From Micromonospora fulviviridis (GTDB lineage: Bacteria > Actinomycetota > Actinomycetes > Mycobacteriales > Micromonosporaceae): a DNA stretch of 64,000 nucleotides. The position numbers and the translations under genes are program-made. Within the stretch, counting starts at the first letter, position 1, and every line of letters starts with the position of its first letter. The stretch spans positions 1 through 64,000 of the forward strand of contig NZ_BMRA01000001.1 of the NCBI RefSeq assembly GCF_014648395.1. The letters run 5' to 3'. The notes under the pieces were generated by a model. It made no database searches. It was given only the letters and a program-made list of their open reading frames with translations, and was not told the origin of the DNA. This document shows, in pieces, positions 8,742 to 17,200 of this stretch.

Positions 8742-9209
8742 GTGACTCTCCTCATCCGCCCCGCCCGCCCCGAGGAGGCGGCCGAGCTGACCGAGCTGGC
8801 GCTGCGCTCCAAGGCCCACTGGGGGTACGACGCCGCTTTCCTGGCCCGCTGCCGCACCGAGCTGACCCTCACCCCGGCGGACGTGGCCGCCCGGCCGGTG
8901 CGGGTGGCCGAGCGGGACGGCCGGACGGTGGGTCTGCTGGTGCTCGGCGGTGAGCCGCCCGCGCTGGAGCTGGACATGCTCTTCGTGGACCCCCCGGCGA
9001 TCGGCACCGGCGCGGGCCGGGTGCTGTTCGAGCACGCCGTGGCCACCGCCCGGGCCGCCGGCGCCCGGACGCTGTGGATCGAGGCGGATCCGGAGGCCGA
9101 GTCGTTCTACCGGCATCTCGGCGCGGTGCCGGCCGGCACCTCGGTCTCCCCGTCCACCGGCCGGGAGCTGCCCAGACTCCGCTACGACCTGGGCACTGGC
9201 CGGGGCTAG
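8742..9209 (+). CDS. GNAT-family N-acetyltransferase
   Basis: This 155-residue acetyl-CoA-dependent acetyltransferase has a single GNAT domain. The central strand ELDMLFVDPPAIGTGAGRVL carries the acetyl-CoA pyrophosphate-binding turn. A C-terminal AESFYRHLGA segment is typical of motif B. The GTG at 8742 is preferred because the residues before it (from an upstream ATG at 8709) are low-complexity and would lie in the divergent promoter region shared with the aldo/keto reductase gene. The acceptor substrate is unknown. Confidence 0.8.
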   Translation: MTLLIRPARPEEAAELTELALRSKAHWGYDAAFLARCRTELTLTPADVAARPVRVAERDGRTVGLLVLGGEPPALELDMLFVDPPAIGTGAGRVLFEHAVATARAAGARTLWIEADPEAESFYRHLGAVPAGTSVSPSTGRELPRLRYDLGTGRG

Positions 9210-9220
9210 GGTCTTCAGAC

Positions 9221-10210
9221 GTGACCTACCTAGCCAGCGAAGACCGTTACGACTCGATGATCTACCGGCGCAGCGGCCGGAGCGGCCTGCGCCTGCCCGC
9301 CATCTCGCTCGGGCTGTGGCACAACTTCGGGCCGGACCGGCCGTACGAGCGGCAGCGGGACATCGTCCGGCGCGCCTTCGACCTCGGGATCACCCACTTC
9401 GACCTGGCCAACAACTACGGCCCGCCGCCCGGCGCGGCGGAGGAGAACTTCGGCCGGCTGCTCGCCACCGACCTGAAGCCGTACCGGGACGAGCTGGTCA
9501 TCTCCAGCAAGGCCGGCTATCTCATGTGGCCCGGCCCGTACGGCGAGTGGGGCTCGCGCAAGTACCTGATCTCCTCGCTGGACCAGTCGCTGCGCCGGAT
9601 GGGGCTCGACTACGTCGACATCTTCTACTCCCACCGGTTCGACCCGGACACGCCGCTGGAGGAGACCATGGGCGCGCTGGACGCGGTCGTCCGCTCCGGC
9701 AAGGCGCTCTACGTCGGCATCTCCAACTACAACTCGGAGCAGACCGCCCGGGCCGCCGAGATCCTCCGCGAACTGGGCACGCCGCTGCTGATCAACCAGC
9801 CGTCGTACTCGATGCTCAACCGCTGGACCGAGGACGACGGGCTGCTGGACACGCTGGAGCAGGCCGGTGCCGGCTGCATCGCGTACAGCCCGCTGGCGCA
9901 GGGTCTGCTCACCGACCGCTACCTGGGCGGCATCCCGGCCGACTCCCGGGTGCGGACCAGCGTCTTCCTCAACGAGAGCGACCTCAGCGAGGAGAAGATG
10001 GCCACCATCCGCGGGCTCGCCGCGGTCGCCGAGCGGCGCGGCCAGAGCCTGGCCCAGCTCGCGCTGGCCTGGGCGCTGCGCGACCCCCGGATGACCAGCC
10101 TGATCATCGGGGCGAGCAGCGTGGCCCAACTGGAGGGGAACGTCGCCGCGCTGGACAACCTCGACCTCGGCGTCGACGACTTGGCCGAGATCGACCGGCA
10201 CCTGGGCTGA
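9221..10210 (+). CDS. Aldo/keto reductase, YghZ-like
   Basis: This 329-residue protein resembles the AKR14/YghZ group, which in E. coli reduces L-glyceraldehyde 3-phosphate and methylglyoxal. Supporting features are FDLANNYGPPPGAAEENFG (Asp and Tyr of the tetrad), SSKAGYLMWPGPYG (Lys) and YSHRFDPDTPLEET (His). The GTG at 9221 gives the normal family length; an upstream frame through the GNAT gene is an artefact. It begins 11 bp after the GNAT stop and probably shares its transcript. It is convergent with the LPMO gene, with only 3 bp between the stops. Confidence 0.9.
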   Translation: MTYLASEDRYDSMIYRRSGRSGLRLPAISLGLWHNFGPDRPYERQRDIVRRAFDLGITHFDLANNYGPPPGAAEENFGRLLATDLKPYRDELVISSKAGYLMWPGPYGEWGSRKYLISSLDQSLRRMGLDYVDIFYSHRFDPDTPLEETMGALDAVVRSGKALYVGISNYNSEQTARAAEILRELGTPLLINQPSYSMLNRWTEDDGLLDTLEQAGAGCIAYSPLAQGLLTDRYLGGIPADSRVRTSVFLNESDLSEEKMATIRGLAAVAERRGQSLAQLALAWALRDPRMTSLIIGASSVAQLEGNVAALDNLDLGVDDLAEIDRHLG

Positions 10211-10213
10211 GGA

Positions 10214-11143
10214 CTACCAGATCCGGCGCCGGCCGGCCCGGTGGTTGCGGACCCCGCACGGCCGGCCGGCCGGCACGCTCCCGGCCCGCCGCAGCCGCAT
10301 CGCCACCACGACGACGAGCAGCACGGTGACCCCGGCCGCCGCGCCGACCACGAGCGGCCGGGGGAACGTGCGGGTGTCGGTCACCGCCGCCACCGGCACC
10401 CCCGCCGCCGGGTCGCCGGCCCGGTCGCCGGTCGCGGCCCTCGGCACGGTACGCGGGGCCGCCGCGCTCGCCGGGGGCGACGCCGACCGGCCGGTGGGCG
10501 CCGCGGACGCCGCCCCGCCCGACGCCGGCCGGAACACCACGTCGGAGCAGGAGTAGTAGGTGTCCTGGGTGTCCGAGTTCTGCCAGATGGTGTAGATGAT
10601 GTGCCGCCCGGTGCGCCCGGCCGGGAGCCGCCCCGGCATCTGGTAGGCGCCGTCCCGGATCGGCGGGTCGGTGACCGCCAGGAACGGCTTCTCCTCCAGG
10701 TCCGCCCAGGTCAGCCGTCGGGTCGGGGCGTACGAGGCGGTGGTGGCGTAGAACCGGAACGTGCCCTTGTGCGGGATCGTGGTGCGGTAGCGGAAGGTGT
10801 ATCGGGCCCCGGCCGTGAGCGTGGTGGCCGGCCAGTCGGTCCGGGGCAGGTCCAGCCCCCGGTACGCCGACAGCCCGCCGCTGCACAGTTCCCCGTCGGG
10901 GATGCGTTCCCGGTCCCGCCCGTCGATCCGGGCCACCCGGATGTTGTCCCACTCCCGCACGGCCGCCCCGGCGGCGATCGCGGCCCGGCAGGCCGGCGTG
11001 TCCGCCCGCCCACCCTCCGGACCGCAGGCCGCGGCCCGGCTCAACGGGCTGGTGGGGGCGCCGTGCGCGCTCGCCGGCACGCCGGTGAGCAGCAGGGTCG
11101 CGGCGACGGCGGCGAGCGCGGCGGGCGTTCGGCGTACGGCCAT
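10214..11143 (-). CDS. AA10 lytic polysaccharide monooxygenase with C-terminal membrane anchor
   Basis: This 309-residue secreted copper monooxygenase acts on chitin- or cellulose-type polysaccharides. The signal peptide is 1-26 (cleavage ASA/HG), leaving His27 as the mature N-terminus. His27 and His125 ([10 protein letters not shown]) form the copper brace, and F204 in YYSCSDVVF is the axial residue. [10 protein letters not shown] is a hallmark of the family. After residue 205 comes a Pro/Ala/Ser-rich linker, then a membrane helix at about 263-283 and an Arg-rich tail. There is no carbohydrate-binding module. The enzyme is therefore likely tethered to the cell surface, which is uncommon for AA10. 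Confidence 0.88.
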   Translation of the reverse strand: MAVRRTPAALAAVAATLLLTGVPASAHGAPTSPLSRAAACGPEGGRADTPACRAAIAAGAAVREWDNIRVARIDGRDRERIPDGELCSGGLSAYRGLDLPRTDWPATTLTAGARYTFRYRTTIPHKGTFRFYATTASYAPTRRLTWADLEEKPFLAVTDPPIRDGAYQMPGRLPAGRTGRHIIYTIWQNSDTQDTYYSCSDVVFRPASGGAASAAPTGRSASPPASAAAPRTVPRAATGDRAGDPAAGVPVAAVTDTRTFPRPLVVGAAAGVTVLLVVVVAMRLRRAGSVPAGRPCGVRNHRAGRRRIW

Positions 11144-11282
11144 GTCATCGACCTCCCGCGCACTGGTACGGGCACGGGCCGGCAAAGGTTCGATCGACGC
11201 GTCGGTGTGCCGCGGACCACGGGGCGCCCGAGTGCTGGGAGCCGGTCGGCGCGACCGGGGCGGTGGCCCTAGCGTGGTCGGC

Positions 11283-12284
11283 ATGCGGGTCGCCGTCTTC
11301 AGCACCAAGCCGTACGACCGGGACTTCCTCGCCGAGGCGAACGCGGCGGCCGGGCACGACCTGGTCATGCTGGAGCCCCGGCTCTCGGTGGAGACGGCGG
11401 CGCTGGCGGCCGGCGCCGACGCGGTCTGCGCCTTCGTGAACGACGACCTCGGCGAGCCCGTGCTGGACCGGCTGGCCGCGGCCGGGGTACGCCTGGCGGC
11501 CCTGCGCTCGGCCGGCTACAACCACGTGGACGTGGCGGCGGCGACCCGGCTGGGCGTCACCGTGGTACGGGTCCCGGAATACTCGCCGTACGCGGTGGCC
11601 GAGCACTGCGTCGGGCTGATGCTCGCGCTGAACCGGCGGATCCACCGCGCGCACAACCGGGTACGCGAGCACAACTTCGCGCTGACCGGGCTGCTCGGCT
11701 TCGACCTGCACGGCAAGACCGTCGGGGTGGTCGGCACCGGCAAGATCGGCGTCTGCCTGGCCCGGATCATGGCCGGGTTCGGCTGCCGGGTGCTGGCCAG
11801 CGACCCGTACCCGAACCCGGAGGCGCTCGCCGTCGGCGTCGAGTACGTGCCGTTGAAGACCCTGCTGGCCGAGTCGCACGTGGTGACGCTGCACTGCCCG
11901 CTGACCCCGGAGACGCACCACCTGATCGACGAGGAGCGGATCGCGCAGATGCGCTCCGGTGTCATGCTGATCAACACGAGCCGGGGCGCGCTGGTGGACA
12001 CCCGGGCCGTGATCCGCGGGCTGAAGACCGGCCGGATCGGCCACCTCGGGCTCGACGTCTACGAGGAGGAGACCGAACTCTTCTTCGAGGACCTCTCCGA
12101 CCAGATGCTGCGCGACGACGACTTCTCCCGGCTGAGCACCTTCCCGAACGTGCTGATCACCGGCCACCAGGCGTTCTTCACGCAGGAGGCGATGCACAAC
12201 ATCGCCGCCACCACCATCGCGAACCTGAACGCGGTGGAACGGCACGGCCCCGACGGGGTCACCGGGCCGGCCCGGGTCTGCTGA
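11283..12284 (+). CDS. D-isomer-specific 2-hydroxyacid dehydrogenase (D-lactate dehydrogenase-like)
   Basis: This 333-residue cytoplasmic NAD-dependent dehydrogenase has a Rossmann dinucleotide motif GVVGTGKIG after [15 protein letters not shown] and the conserved Arg and Glu of the catalytic triad are present, and the catalytic His lies in ITGHQAFFT. The ITGHQAFFT signature and overall length match D-lactate dehydrogenase (LdhA) more closely than phosphoglycerate or glycerate dehydrogenases. The expected reaction is pyruvate to D-lactate, or reduction of a related 2-oxoacid. The gene is monocistronic and starts at an ATG divergent from the LPMO gene. Confidence 0.88.
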   Translation: MRVAVFSTKPYDRDFLAEANAAAGHDLVMLEPRLSVETAALAAGADAVCAFVNDDLGEPVLDRLAAAGVRLAALRSAGYNHVDVAAATRLGVTVVRVPEYSPYAVAEHCVGLMLALNRRIHRAHNRVREHNFALTGLLGFDLHGKTVGVVGTGKIGVCLARIMAGFGCRVLASDPYPNPEALAVGVEYVPLKTLLAESHVVTLHCPLTPETHHLIDEERIAQMRSGVMLINTSRGALVDTRAVIRGLKTGRIGHLGLDVYEEETELFFEDLSDQMLRDDDFSRLSTFPNVLITGHQAFFTQEAMHNIAATTIANLNAVERHGPDGVTGPARVC

Positions 12285-12361
12285 CCGAACGGACCACCGG
12301 GGCGGCGGTGGAGCGGGGTGCGGCCCTACAGTGACGGCACCCCGTGATCAAGGAGCGTGCC

Positions 12362-14581
12362 GTGTCCGAGCCGCCACAGACGCCAGAACCGCCCCGACCC
12401 GCCCCGGCGGCCGGGTCCGCGGCCGGCGACGTCCCCACCGACGTCACGCCGCACCTGCTCGTCGCGCCCGCGGTGGCGGGCGCGCCGCCCGCGGTGCCGT
12501 GGCCCGGCCCCGAGGGGCAGCCCGCCTGGGCCATCCCGGTGGTCGTGCCGCCCGGCACCCGCGGCTACGCGCTGTTCGTGCCACTGGTGCCCGTGGCCGA
12601 GGGAGAGCCGGGCGCGGCCCCCGGGCAGGCAGCCGCCCCGCGGATGATGGTCCCCGCGCCGGGCGTGCCCACCCAGGCCGCGCCGCCGGCCGTCGAAACT
12701 CCGACCCCGAGCGGCCCGGCGTCCGCGTCCGGTGACGGCGGTACCGGCACGACGACCGACGACGCTGCCGCGCCGGCCCCCGCCTCTGCCGGACGGGCCA
12801 ACTCCGAGGCTCAGCCGGCACCGGCCACGAAGGCCGAGCCGGAAACCGGGGCCGCCTCCGCCCCGGCGACGACCGCAGCTCCGACCGCCGGACCAGCGAT
12901 GGCCGCTGCGCCGCCCGCCGGACCTGCGACGACCGGCACGCCGGCAGCGCCGCCCGCCGTCGTCCCGGCGCCGCCGGTCGCGGCGCCGCCCTATCCGGTG
13001 GCGGTCCACGGGGTGCAGCCCTGGGGCGGCTACCCGCCCGGTGCCGGCTGGACGCCCCGGCCGCGGACGCCCCGGACCTCGTTCCTCGGCGCGCGCTGGC
13101 CGGGCCCGAAGCAGGCCACCGGCCGCGCGGTGCCGCTCGCGGTGCTGGCCGGCGCGCTCGGCACCGCGTTCTTCGTGCCGCTGAGCCGCGTCGGCATCGG
13201 CTGGTTCCTGGGCTGGCTCACGCTGACCCTCGGCGTGCTGGTCGCGGTACGCCGGCGTACCGCCGACCTGCCCCGCACCGAGCGGCTGATCCGCGGCGGG
13301 TGGGCGGCGGCGGCGCTGGTCCTGCTGGCCGTGCTGGCCTTCCGCAACGCCTGGTGGCTGGTGACGTTCTGCGTGCTCGGCGCGCTGGGCTGCGCCACCC
13401 TGGCCATCGTCGGCGGCCGGCTGGTCCGCTCGATCCTGTTCGGCCTGGCCGCAACGCCGTTCGCGGCGTTCCGCGGCCTGCCCTGGGTGCGCCGGCACGT
13501 CACCGCCTCCCCGGAGGCCGGGACCGTCCGCAAGGTCACCGGCTCGGTGGTCGCCACCGTGCTGGTGCTGCTGGTCTTCGGCAGCCTGCTCTCCTCGGCC
13601 GACGCGGCCTTCTCCGAGGTGCTGACCGCCATCGTCCCCGAGATCAACATCGGTACGGTGTTCCGCTGGATCTTCCTGGCCGCGGTCGGCGGGCTGATCG
13701 CGGTCGCGGCGGTCTACACCCTGGCCGCCCCGCCCGACCTGTCCACCGTCGACCGGCCGAGCGGCCGCCGGCTCGGCGTGCTGGAGTGGGCGCCGGCCAT
13801 CGGGGCGCTGACGCTGCTCTTCGTGGGCTTCGTGATCGTGCAGTTCACCGTGCTCTTCGGCGGACAGCGGCACGTGCAGAAGGTCGCCGGCCTCAGCTAC
13901 TCCGAGTACGCCCGCAGCGGCTTCTGGCAGCTCCTCTTCGTCACCCTGCTGACCCTGGCCGTGCTGGGCGGGGTGAGCCGCTGGGCCAGCCGCGAGCGGC
14001 CGGTCGAGCGGCACCTGCTGCGCGTCCTGCTGGGCCTGCTCAGCGCGCTCAGCGTGGTGATCGTCGTGTCGGCGCTGTCCCGGATGTGGACCTACCAGAA
14101 GGTCTACAGCTTCACCGGCGAGCGGATCTTCGTGATGGCGTTCGAGCTGCTGCTCGGCGCGGTCTTCCTGATGATCCTGGCGGCAGGCGTGCGGTGGCAG
14201 GGCCGGTGGATCCCGGGCACCACGGTGGCGCTGGCCGTCGCCATGCTGCTCGGCCTGGCCGTGCTGAACCCGGAGGACTACGCGGCGAAGCGCAACATTC
14301 TCCGGTACGAGCAGACCGGCAAGATCGACGCCTGGTACCTGCGGGCGCTCTCCGCCGACGCCACGCCCGCGCTGACCGGGCTTCCCGACCCGGTCCGCCG
14401 CTGCACGCTGAGCTGGATCGCCGACGACCTTGAAGAGTCCGACCCCTGGTACGCCTGGAACCTGGGCCGGTACCGGGCCCGCCAGGCCCTCGACCGGGTC
14501 GGGCCGGACGCGATCGGTGGTCCGAAGGACTGCCGCCGGGCCGACCAGTTCGACCTGCCCAAGTCCCGCCGTACCCGGTGA
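12362..14581 (+). CDS. DUF4153/DUF4173-type membrane protein with long Pro/Ala-rich N-terminus
   Basis: The protein has 739 residues. Roughly the first 235 are Pro/Ala/Gly-rich and look disordered. A polytopic membrane part of about ten helices follows, with the features of DUF4173-type proteins. A soluble C-terminal segment has WIADDLEESDPWYAWNLGRYRARQAL. The function is unknown. I chose the GTG at 12362 because AAGGAG at 12350-12355 is well spaced from it; a GTG at 12344 would add six residues. A 16-bp perfect stem-loop directly follows the stop. Confidence 0.75.
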   Translation: MSEPPQTPEPPRPAPAAGSAAGDVPTDVTPHLLVAPAVAGAPPAVPWPGPEGQPAWAIPVVVPPGTRGYALFVPLVPVAEGEPGAAPGQAAAPRMMVPAPGVPTQAAPPAVETPTPSGPASASGDGGTGTTTDDAAAPAPASAGRANSEAQPAPATKAEPETGAASAPATTAAPTAGPAMAAAPPAGPATTGTPAAPPAVVPAPPVAAPPYPVAVHGVQPWGGYPPGAGWTPRPRTPRTSFLGARWPGPKQATGRAVPLAVLAGALGTAFFVPLSRVGIGWFLGWLTLTLGVLVAVRRRTADLPRTERLIRGGWAAAALVLLAVLAFRNAWWLVTFCVLGALGCATLAIVGGRLVRSILFGLAATPFAAFRGLPWVRRHVTASPEAGTVRKVTGSVVATVLVLLVFGSLLSSADAAFSEVLTAIVPEINIGTVFRWIFLAAVGGLIAVAAVYTLAAPPDLSTVDRPSGRRLGVLEWAPAIGALTLLFVGFVIVQFTVLFGGQRHVQKVAGLSYSEYARSGFWQLLFVTLLTLAVLGGVSRWASRERPVERHLLRVLLGLLSALSVVIVVSALSRMWTYQKVYSFTGERIFVMAFELLLGAVFLMILAAGVRWQGRWIPGTTVALAVAMLLGLAVLNPEDYAAKRNILRYEQTGKIDAWYLRALSADATPALTGLPDPVRRCTLSWIADDLEESDPWYAWNLGRYRARQALDRVGPDAIGGPKDCRRADQFDLPKSRRTR

Positions 14582-14584
14582 CGT

Positions 14585-14622
14585 CGCCGGCCGGGCCGCG
14601 CAACGCCGCGGCCCGGCCGGCG
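14585..14622 (+). terminator. Stem-loop terminator after DUF4153 gene
   Basis: A perfect 16-bp inverted repeat (14585-14600 with 14607-14622) surrounds a 6-nt loop CAACGC, starting 3 bp after the stop codon. It is entirely G+C and has no T-run, which is usual for actinomycete terminators. Confidence 0.75.
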
Positions 14623-14645
14623 GCGCATCCTGCCCGTCCGCGAAC

Positions 14646-14667
14646 GTTCACCGTTCCCTCACGTCAG
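14646..14667 (+). promoter_or_regulatory. Candidate PHO box upstream of glycerophosphodiesterase
   Basis: GTTCACCGTTC at 14646-14656 is followed directly by the degenerate copy CCTCACGTCAG. This gives the 11-bp direct-repeat layout of actinomycete PhoP boxes (consensus GTTCACC per unit). The first unit matches fully and the second only partly. Secreted GlpQ enzymes are known PhoP targets in Streptomyces, which fits the position 74 bp upstream of the gene. Confidence 0.35.
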
Positions 14668-14740
14668 GGCCACGACGGACACCGACCCCGCACCTAGCTT
14701 CGGCTGCGCGAACGTCAACCGAGGTAGCGGAGGTTTTGCC

Positions 14741-15808
14741 ATGTCCGTCCGTCAGCTCATGACGGTGCTGGCCGTCGGGGCGGTGCTGGCCGTGCCGACG
14801 GCCGCCCACGCGGCCCCCGTCGCCGGCCCCGGCGTGCTGCCGCAGAAGACCCACTTCGACCTGCAGGCGCACCGGGGCGGGATCGGGCTGACCACCGAGG
14901 AGACCCTGACCGGTTTCGCCAAGGCCATGCGCCTCGGCGTCACCACGCTGGAGCTGGACACCCAGGTCACCCGGGACGAGAAGGTGGTCGTCACGCACGA
15001 CCGGCAGGTCAGCGCGCAGAAGTGTCGCGACACCGGGCCGGTGACCCCGGGCGACCCGATGTACCCGTACGTCGGGAAGTACATCAAGGACCTGACCCTG
15101 GCCCAGATCAAGACCATGGACTGCGGCTACCAGCAGCTGCCCGGGTTCCCGGAACAGGAGCAGATCGCCGGGGTCCGGATGGCCGAGCTGCGGGACGTGC
15201 TGGACCTGGTGAAGGCCTGGCGCGCCCACCAGATCACGCTGAACATCGAGACGAAGGTGGAGGCCGGAGCGCCCGAGCAGACCGCCCCGCGCGAGCTGTT
15301 CGTCCGCCGGGTCTTCGAGGAGATCCGCGCCTCGGGCATCGAGGACCAGGTCACCATCCAGTCCTTCGACTGGGGCGCGCTGCGGGTGATGCACCGGCTC
15401 GCGCCACGGTGGCCGCTGGTGGCGCTGACCAACTACGACTTCCTCCAGGTCGGCAGGCCCGGCGCCTCGCCCTGGCTTGGCGGCTTGGACGCGGACGACT
15501 TCGGTGGCGACTTCGTCCGGGCGGCCGCCGCGATCCCCGGCGTGACCACCCTCTCCCCCAACTACGGCTTCCCGCAGAACGGCACGGTCGCCGACCCGGC
15601 CTTCCGCTTCTACCCGGACCCGAAGATGATCGCCGACGCGCACGCCCGCGGCCTGAAGGTCGTGCCGTGGACCTGCGACGACCCGGCCACCGTGGCGGCG
15701 CTGATGGACCTGGGCGTCGATGGGATCATCACCAACTACCCGGACCGGGTCCGGCAGCTCATGGCCGAGCGGGGCATGCGCCTGCCCAAGGCGTACCAGC
15801 CGCGCTGA
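14741..15808 (+). CDS. Secreted glycerophosphodiester phosphodiesterase
   Basis: This 355-residue exported enzyme hydrolyses glycerophosphodiesters to glycerol 3-phosphate and an alcohol, scavenging phosphate and carbon. A signal peptide occupies 1-25 (AHA/AP). The GDPD TIM-barrel residues are visible: H44-R45 in QAHRGG, E71 and D73 in LELDTQ, H86-D87 in THDRQV, and a later Glu in LNIETKVE. A good ribosome binding site (GGAGG) precedes the ATG. The gene is monocistronic, ended by a stem-loop shared with the convergent VOC gene. Phosphate control is suggested by a possible PHO box upstream. Confidence 0.9.
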   Translation: MSVRQLMTVLAVGAVLAVPTAAHAAPVAGPGVLPQKTHFDLQAHRGGIGLTTEETLTGFAKAMRLGVTTLELDTQVTRDEKVVVTHDRQVSAQKCRDTGPVTPGDPMYPYVGKYIKDLTLAQIKTMDCGYQQLPGFPEQEQIAGVRMAELRDVLDLVKAWRAHQITLNIETKVEAGAPEQTAPRELFVRRVFEEIRASGIEDQVTIQSFDWGALRVMHRLAPRWPLVALTNYDFLQVGRPGASPWLGGLDADDFGGDFVRAAAAIPGVTTLSPNYGFPQNGTVADPAFRFYPDPKMIADAHARGLKVVPWTCDDPATVAALMDLGVDGIITNYPDRVRQLMAERGMRLPKAYQPR

Positions 15809-15817
15809 ATTCCGTGC

Positions 15818-15845
15818 AGGCGTCCGTCCCGCGGGGCGGACGCCT
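15818..15845. terminator. Bidirectional stem-loop between convergent genes
   Basis: AGGCGTCCGTCCC at 15818-15830 pairs with 15833-15845 with one G-T wobble. It sits between the stop of the phosphodiesterase gene and the stop of the minus-strand VOC gene, so it can serve both. Confidence 0.65.
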
Positions 15846-15855
15846 CCCGGCCCGG

Positions 15856-16197
15856 TCAGGCCGGGCCGCCGCCGAAGCCGATCTCGTTGCCGTCCGGGTC
15901 ACGGAAGATCGCCTTGCGGACGCCGTTGTCGTAGGTCTCCTGCTCGGCCGGCGTCAGGCCGCGCTCGGCGATCTGCGCGAGGCGGGCGTCGAGGTCGTCG
16001 ACGAAGACGGTGTGCATGGCGTGCCCGGCGTGTTCGGGCCGAACCTCGATGTACAGGTACCGGTGCTCGGCGATCTCCCACACCGCCTCGGTGTCGTTCG
16101 GCAGGAACGAGGGCGGCGCGCCCAGGAGCCGCTCGCACCAGGCCGCCGCCGCGCGGTAGTCACGGACGGGCAGGCCCGCGAACAGATCTACTGTCAT
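15856..16197 (-). CDS. VOC-family (glyoxalase/bleomycin resistance-like) protein
   Basis: This 113-residue protein has the paired beta-alpha-beta-beta-beta modules of the vicinal oxygen chelate fold. Visible features are an N-terminal GLPVRDYRAAAAWCERLLG, a metal-site Glu in YLYIEV, and the C-terminal signature FRDPDGNEIGFG. Such proteins are dioxygenases, glyoxalases or antibiotic-binding proteins. The specific role cannot be told. It is a single gene between the glycerophosphodiesterase and tRNA-Ala. Confidence 0.8.
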   Translation of the reverse strand: MTVDLFAGLPVRDYRAAAAWCERLLGAPPSFLPNDTEAVWEIAEHRYLYIEVRPEHAGHAMHTVFVDDLDARLAQIAERGLTPAEQETYDNGVRKAIFRDPDGNEIGFGGGPA

Positions 16198-16274
16198 GCG
16201 CCCATGCTAGGGATCACACCGACAATTCCCCCAGGATGGCCGGAGCGGGCGCGACCTGCTTCGAACACGACGAA

Positions 16275-16302
16275 GGGCGTCCGTCATCGCTGACGAACGC
16301 CC
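16275..16302 (-). terminator. Stem-loop downstream of tRNA-Ala
   Basis: GGGCGTCCGTCA at 16275-16286 pairs with TGACGAACGCCC at 16291-16302 around a 4-nt loop, with one mismatch. It begins 14 bp beyond the 3' end of the minus-strand tRNA and is likely its terminator. Confidence 0.55.
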
Positions 16303-16315
16303 TGATCGCTAAGGG

Positions 16316-16388
16316 TGGAGCCGAGGGGACTCGAACCCCTGACCCCCACACTGCCAGTGTGGTGCGCTACCAGCTGCGCCACGGCCCC
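16316..16388 (-). tRNA. tRNA-Ala (anticodon GGC)
   Basis: The 73-nt cloverleaf reads on the minus strand. The acceptor GGGGCCG pairs with CGGCTCC, one G-T pair included. The D-arm contains GCGCAGCTGGTAGCGC. The anticodon stem CCACA/TGTGG encloses CTGGCAG, giving anticodon GGC at 16353-16355. The T-arm contains GGTTCGAGTCC. The discriminator is A. The CCA end is not encoded; the genome has CCC after the discriminator. Confidence 0.95.
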
Positions 16389-16477
16389 TTGCGGTGTCCC
16401 CGGTCGCCCGGGCACGGAGAGAACTATACACACGCCGGCTGGCATGGTCATCTCGCGGGGGTACCCCCGCCGGTGGC

Positions 16478-17032
16478 TCAGTTCAGGGCCACGTCCGGCG
16501 GGAAGTGGGCGACCGCCGCCATCATGCCGCCCTGCCGGCGCAGCACCATCGGCCAGAGGTCGTCCGGGCGGTCGACGAAGGCGTCACCCGGGAGGGCGTC
16601 GAGCACGAACCAGGACCCGTCCTCGATCTCCCGCTCCAGCTGACCGGCGCCCCAGCCCGAGTAGCCGGCGAACACCCGGATCCCGCCCACGGCGTCGCGC
16701 AGCTTCTCCGGGTCGACCGAGAGGTCGATGGTGCCCACCGCGCCGGAGACCCGGTGGAAGCCCTTCACCGGCTTGATCGGGTGGCGCATCCGGGCCAGGC
16801 AGATCGCCGAGTCGGGCTGCACGGGACCGCCCTCGAAGAGCACCGCGGGGTGTCGGGCCAGATCGCTCCAGTCGCCCAGGACGTCGGCCACCGGGACCTC
16901 GGTGGCCCGGTTCAGCACCACGCCGAGCGCGCCGCCGGGCTCGTGGGCGACGAGCAGCACGACCGTGCGGTCGAAGTTCGGGTCCTTCAACGCAGGCGTC
17001 GCGACCAGTAGCCGCCCGGTCATGGAATCCAT
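16478..17032 (-). CDS. YqgE/AlgH-family (UPF0301) protein
   Basis: This 184-residue cytoplasmic protein matches the UPF0301/AlgH family. Features are the opening GRLLVATPALKDPNF, the core GALGVVLNRATEVPV, the middle FEGGPVQPD and the C-terminal FAGYSGWGAGQLE. The molecular role is unknown; AlgH was named as a regulator of alginate genes in Pseudomonas. The start is uncertain: ATG at 17032 or 17023 fits the family, while a GTG at 17077 would add 15 residues. It is a single gene divergent from MTA phosphorylase. Confidence 0.88.
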   Translation of the reverse strand: MDSMTGRLLVATPALKDPNFDRTVVLLVAHEPGGALGVVLNRATEVPVADVLGDWSDLARHPAVLFEGGPVQPDSAICLARMRHPIKPVKGFHRVSGAVGTIDLSVDPEKLRDAVGGIRVFAGYSGWGAGQLEREIEDGSWFVLDALPGDAFVDRPDDLWPMVLRRQGGMMAAVAHFPPDVALN

Positions 17033-17200
17033 GGCTCGGCCACCGATCGCCTGTCCCTCACCCTGCATGTCCGACACCCGTCAGCCGTACGCCGCTACCA
17101 GCCGCGCTGTCAACGCCATGCAAGGCACCATAGCCTGCGGTCCGCCCGCTGGCTAAGGTCTGACCGGCGGGTGATCGCGACCGAATCGAGGGAGGGCCGG

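Noticed and set aside
12326..14014. Minus-strand frame with Gln/Gly/Arg-rich translation
   Set aside because: It is the mirror of the DUF4153-type membrane gene. The plus-strand frame has a ribosome binding site, hydrophobic helices and a terminator.
16478..17077. GTG at 17077 as the YqgE-family start
   Set aside because: The added 15 residues are Gly/Gln-rich and the family similarity begins at GRLLVATP. The ATG at 17032 or 17023 is more likely, though not proven.
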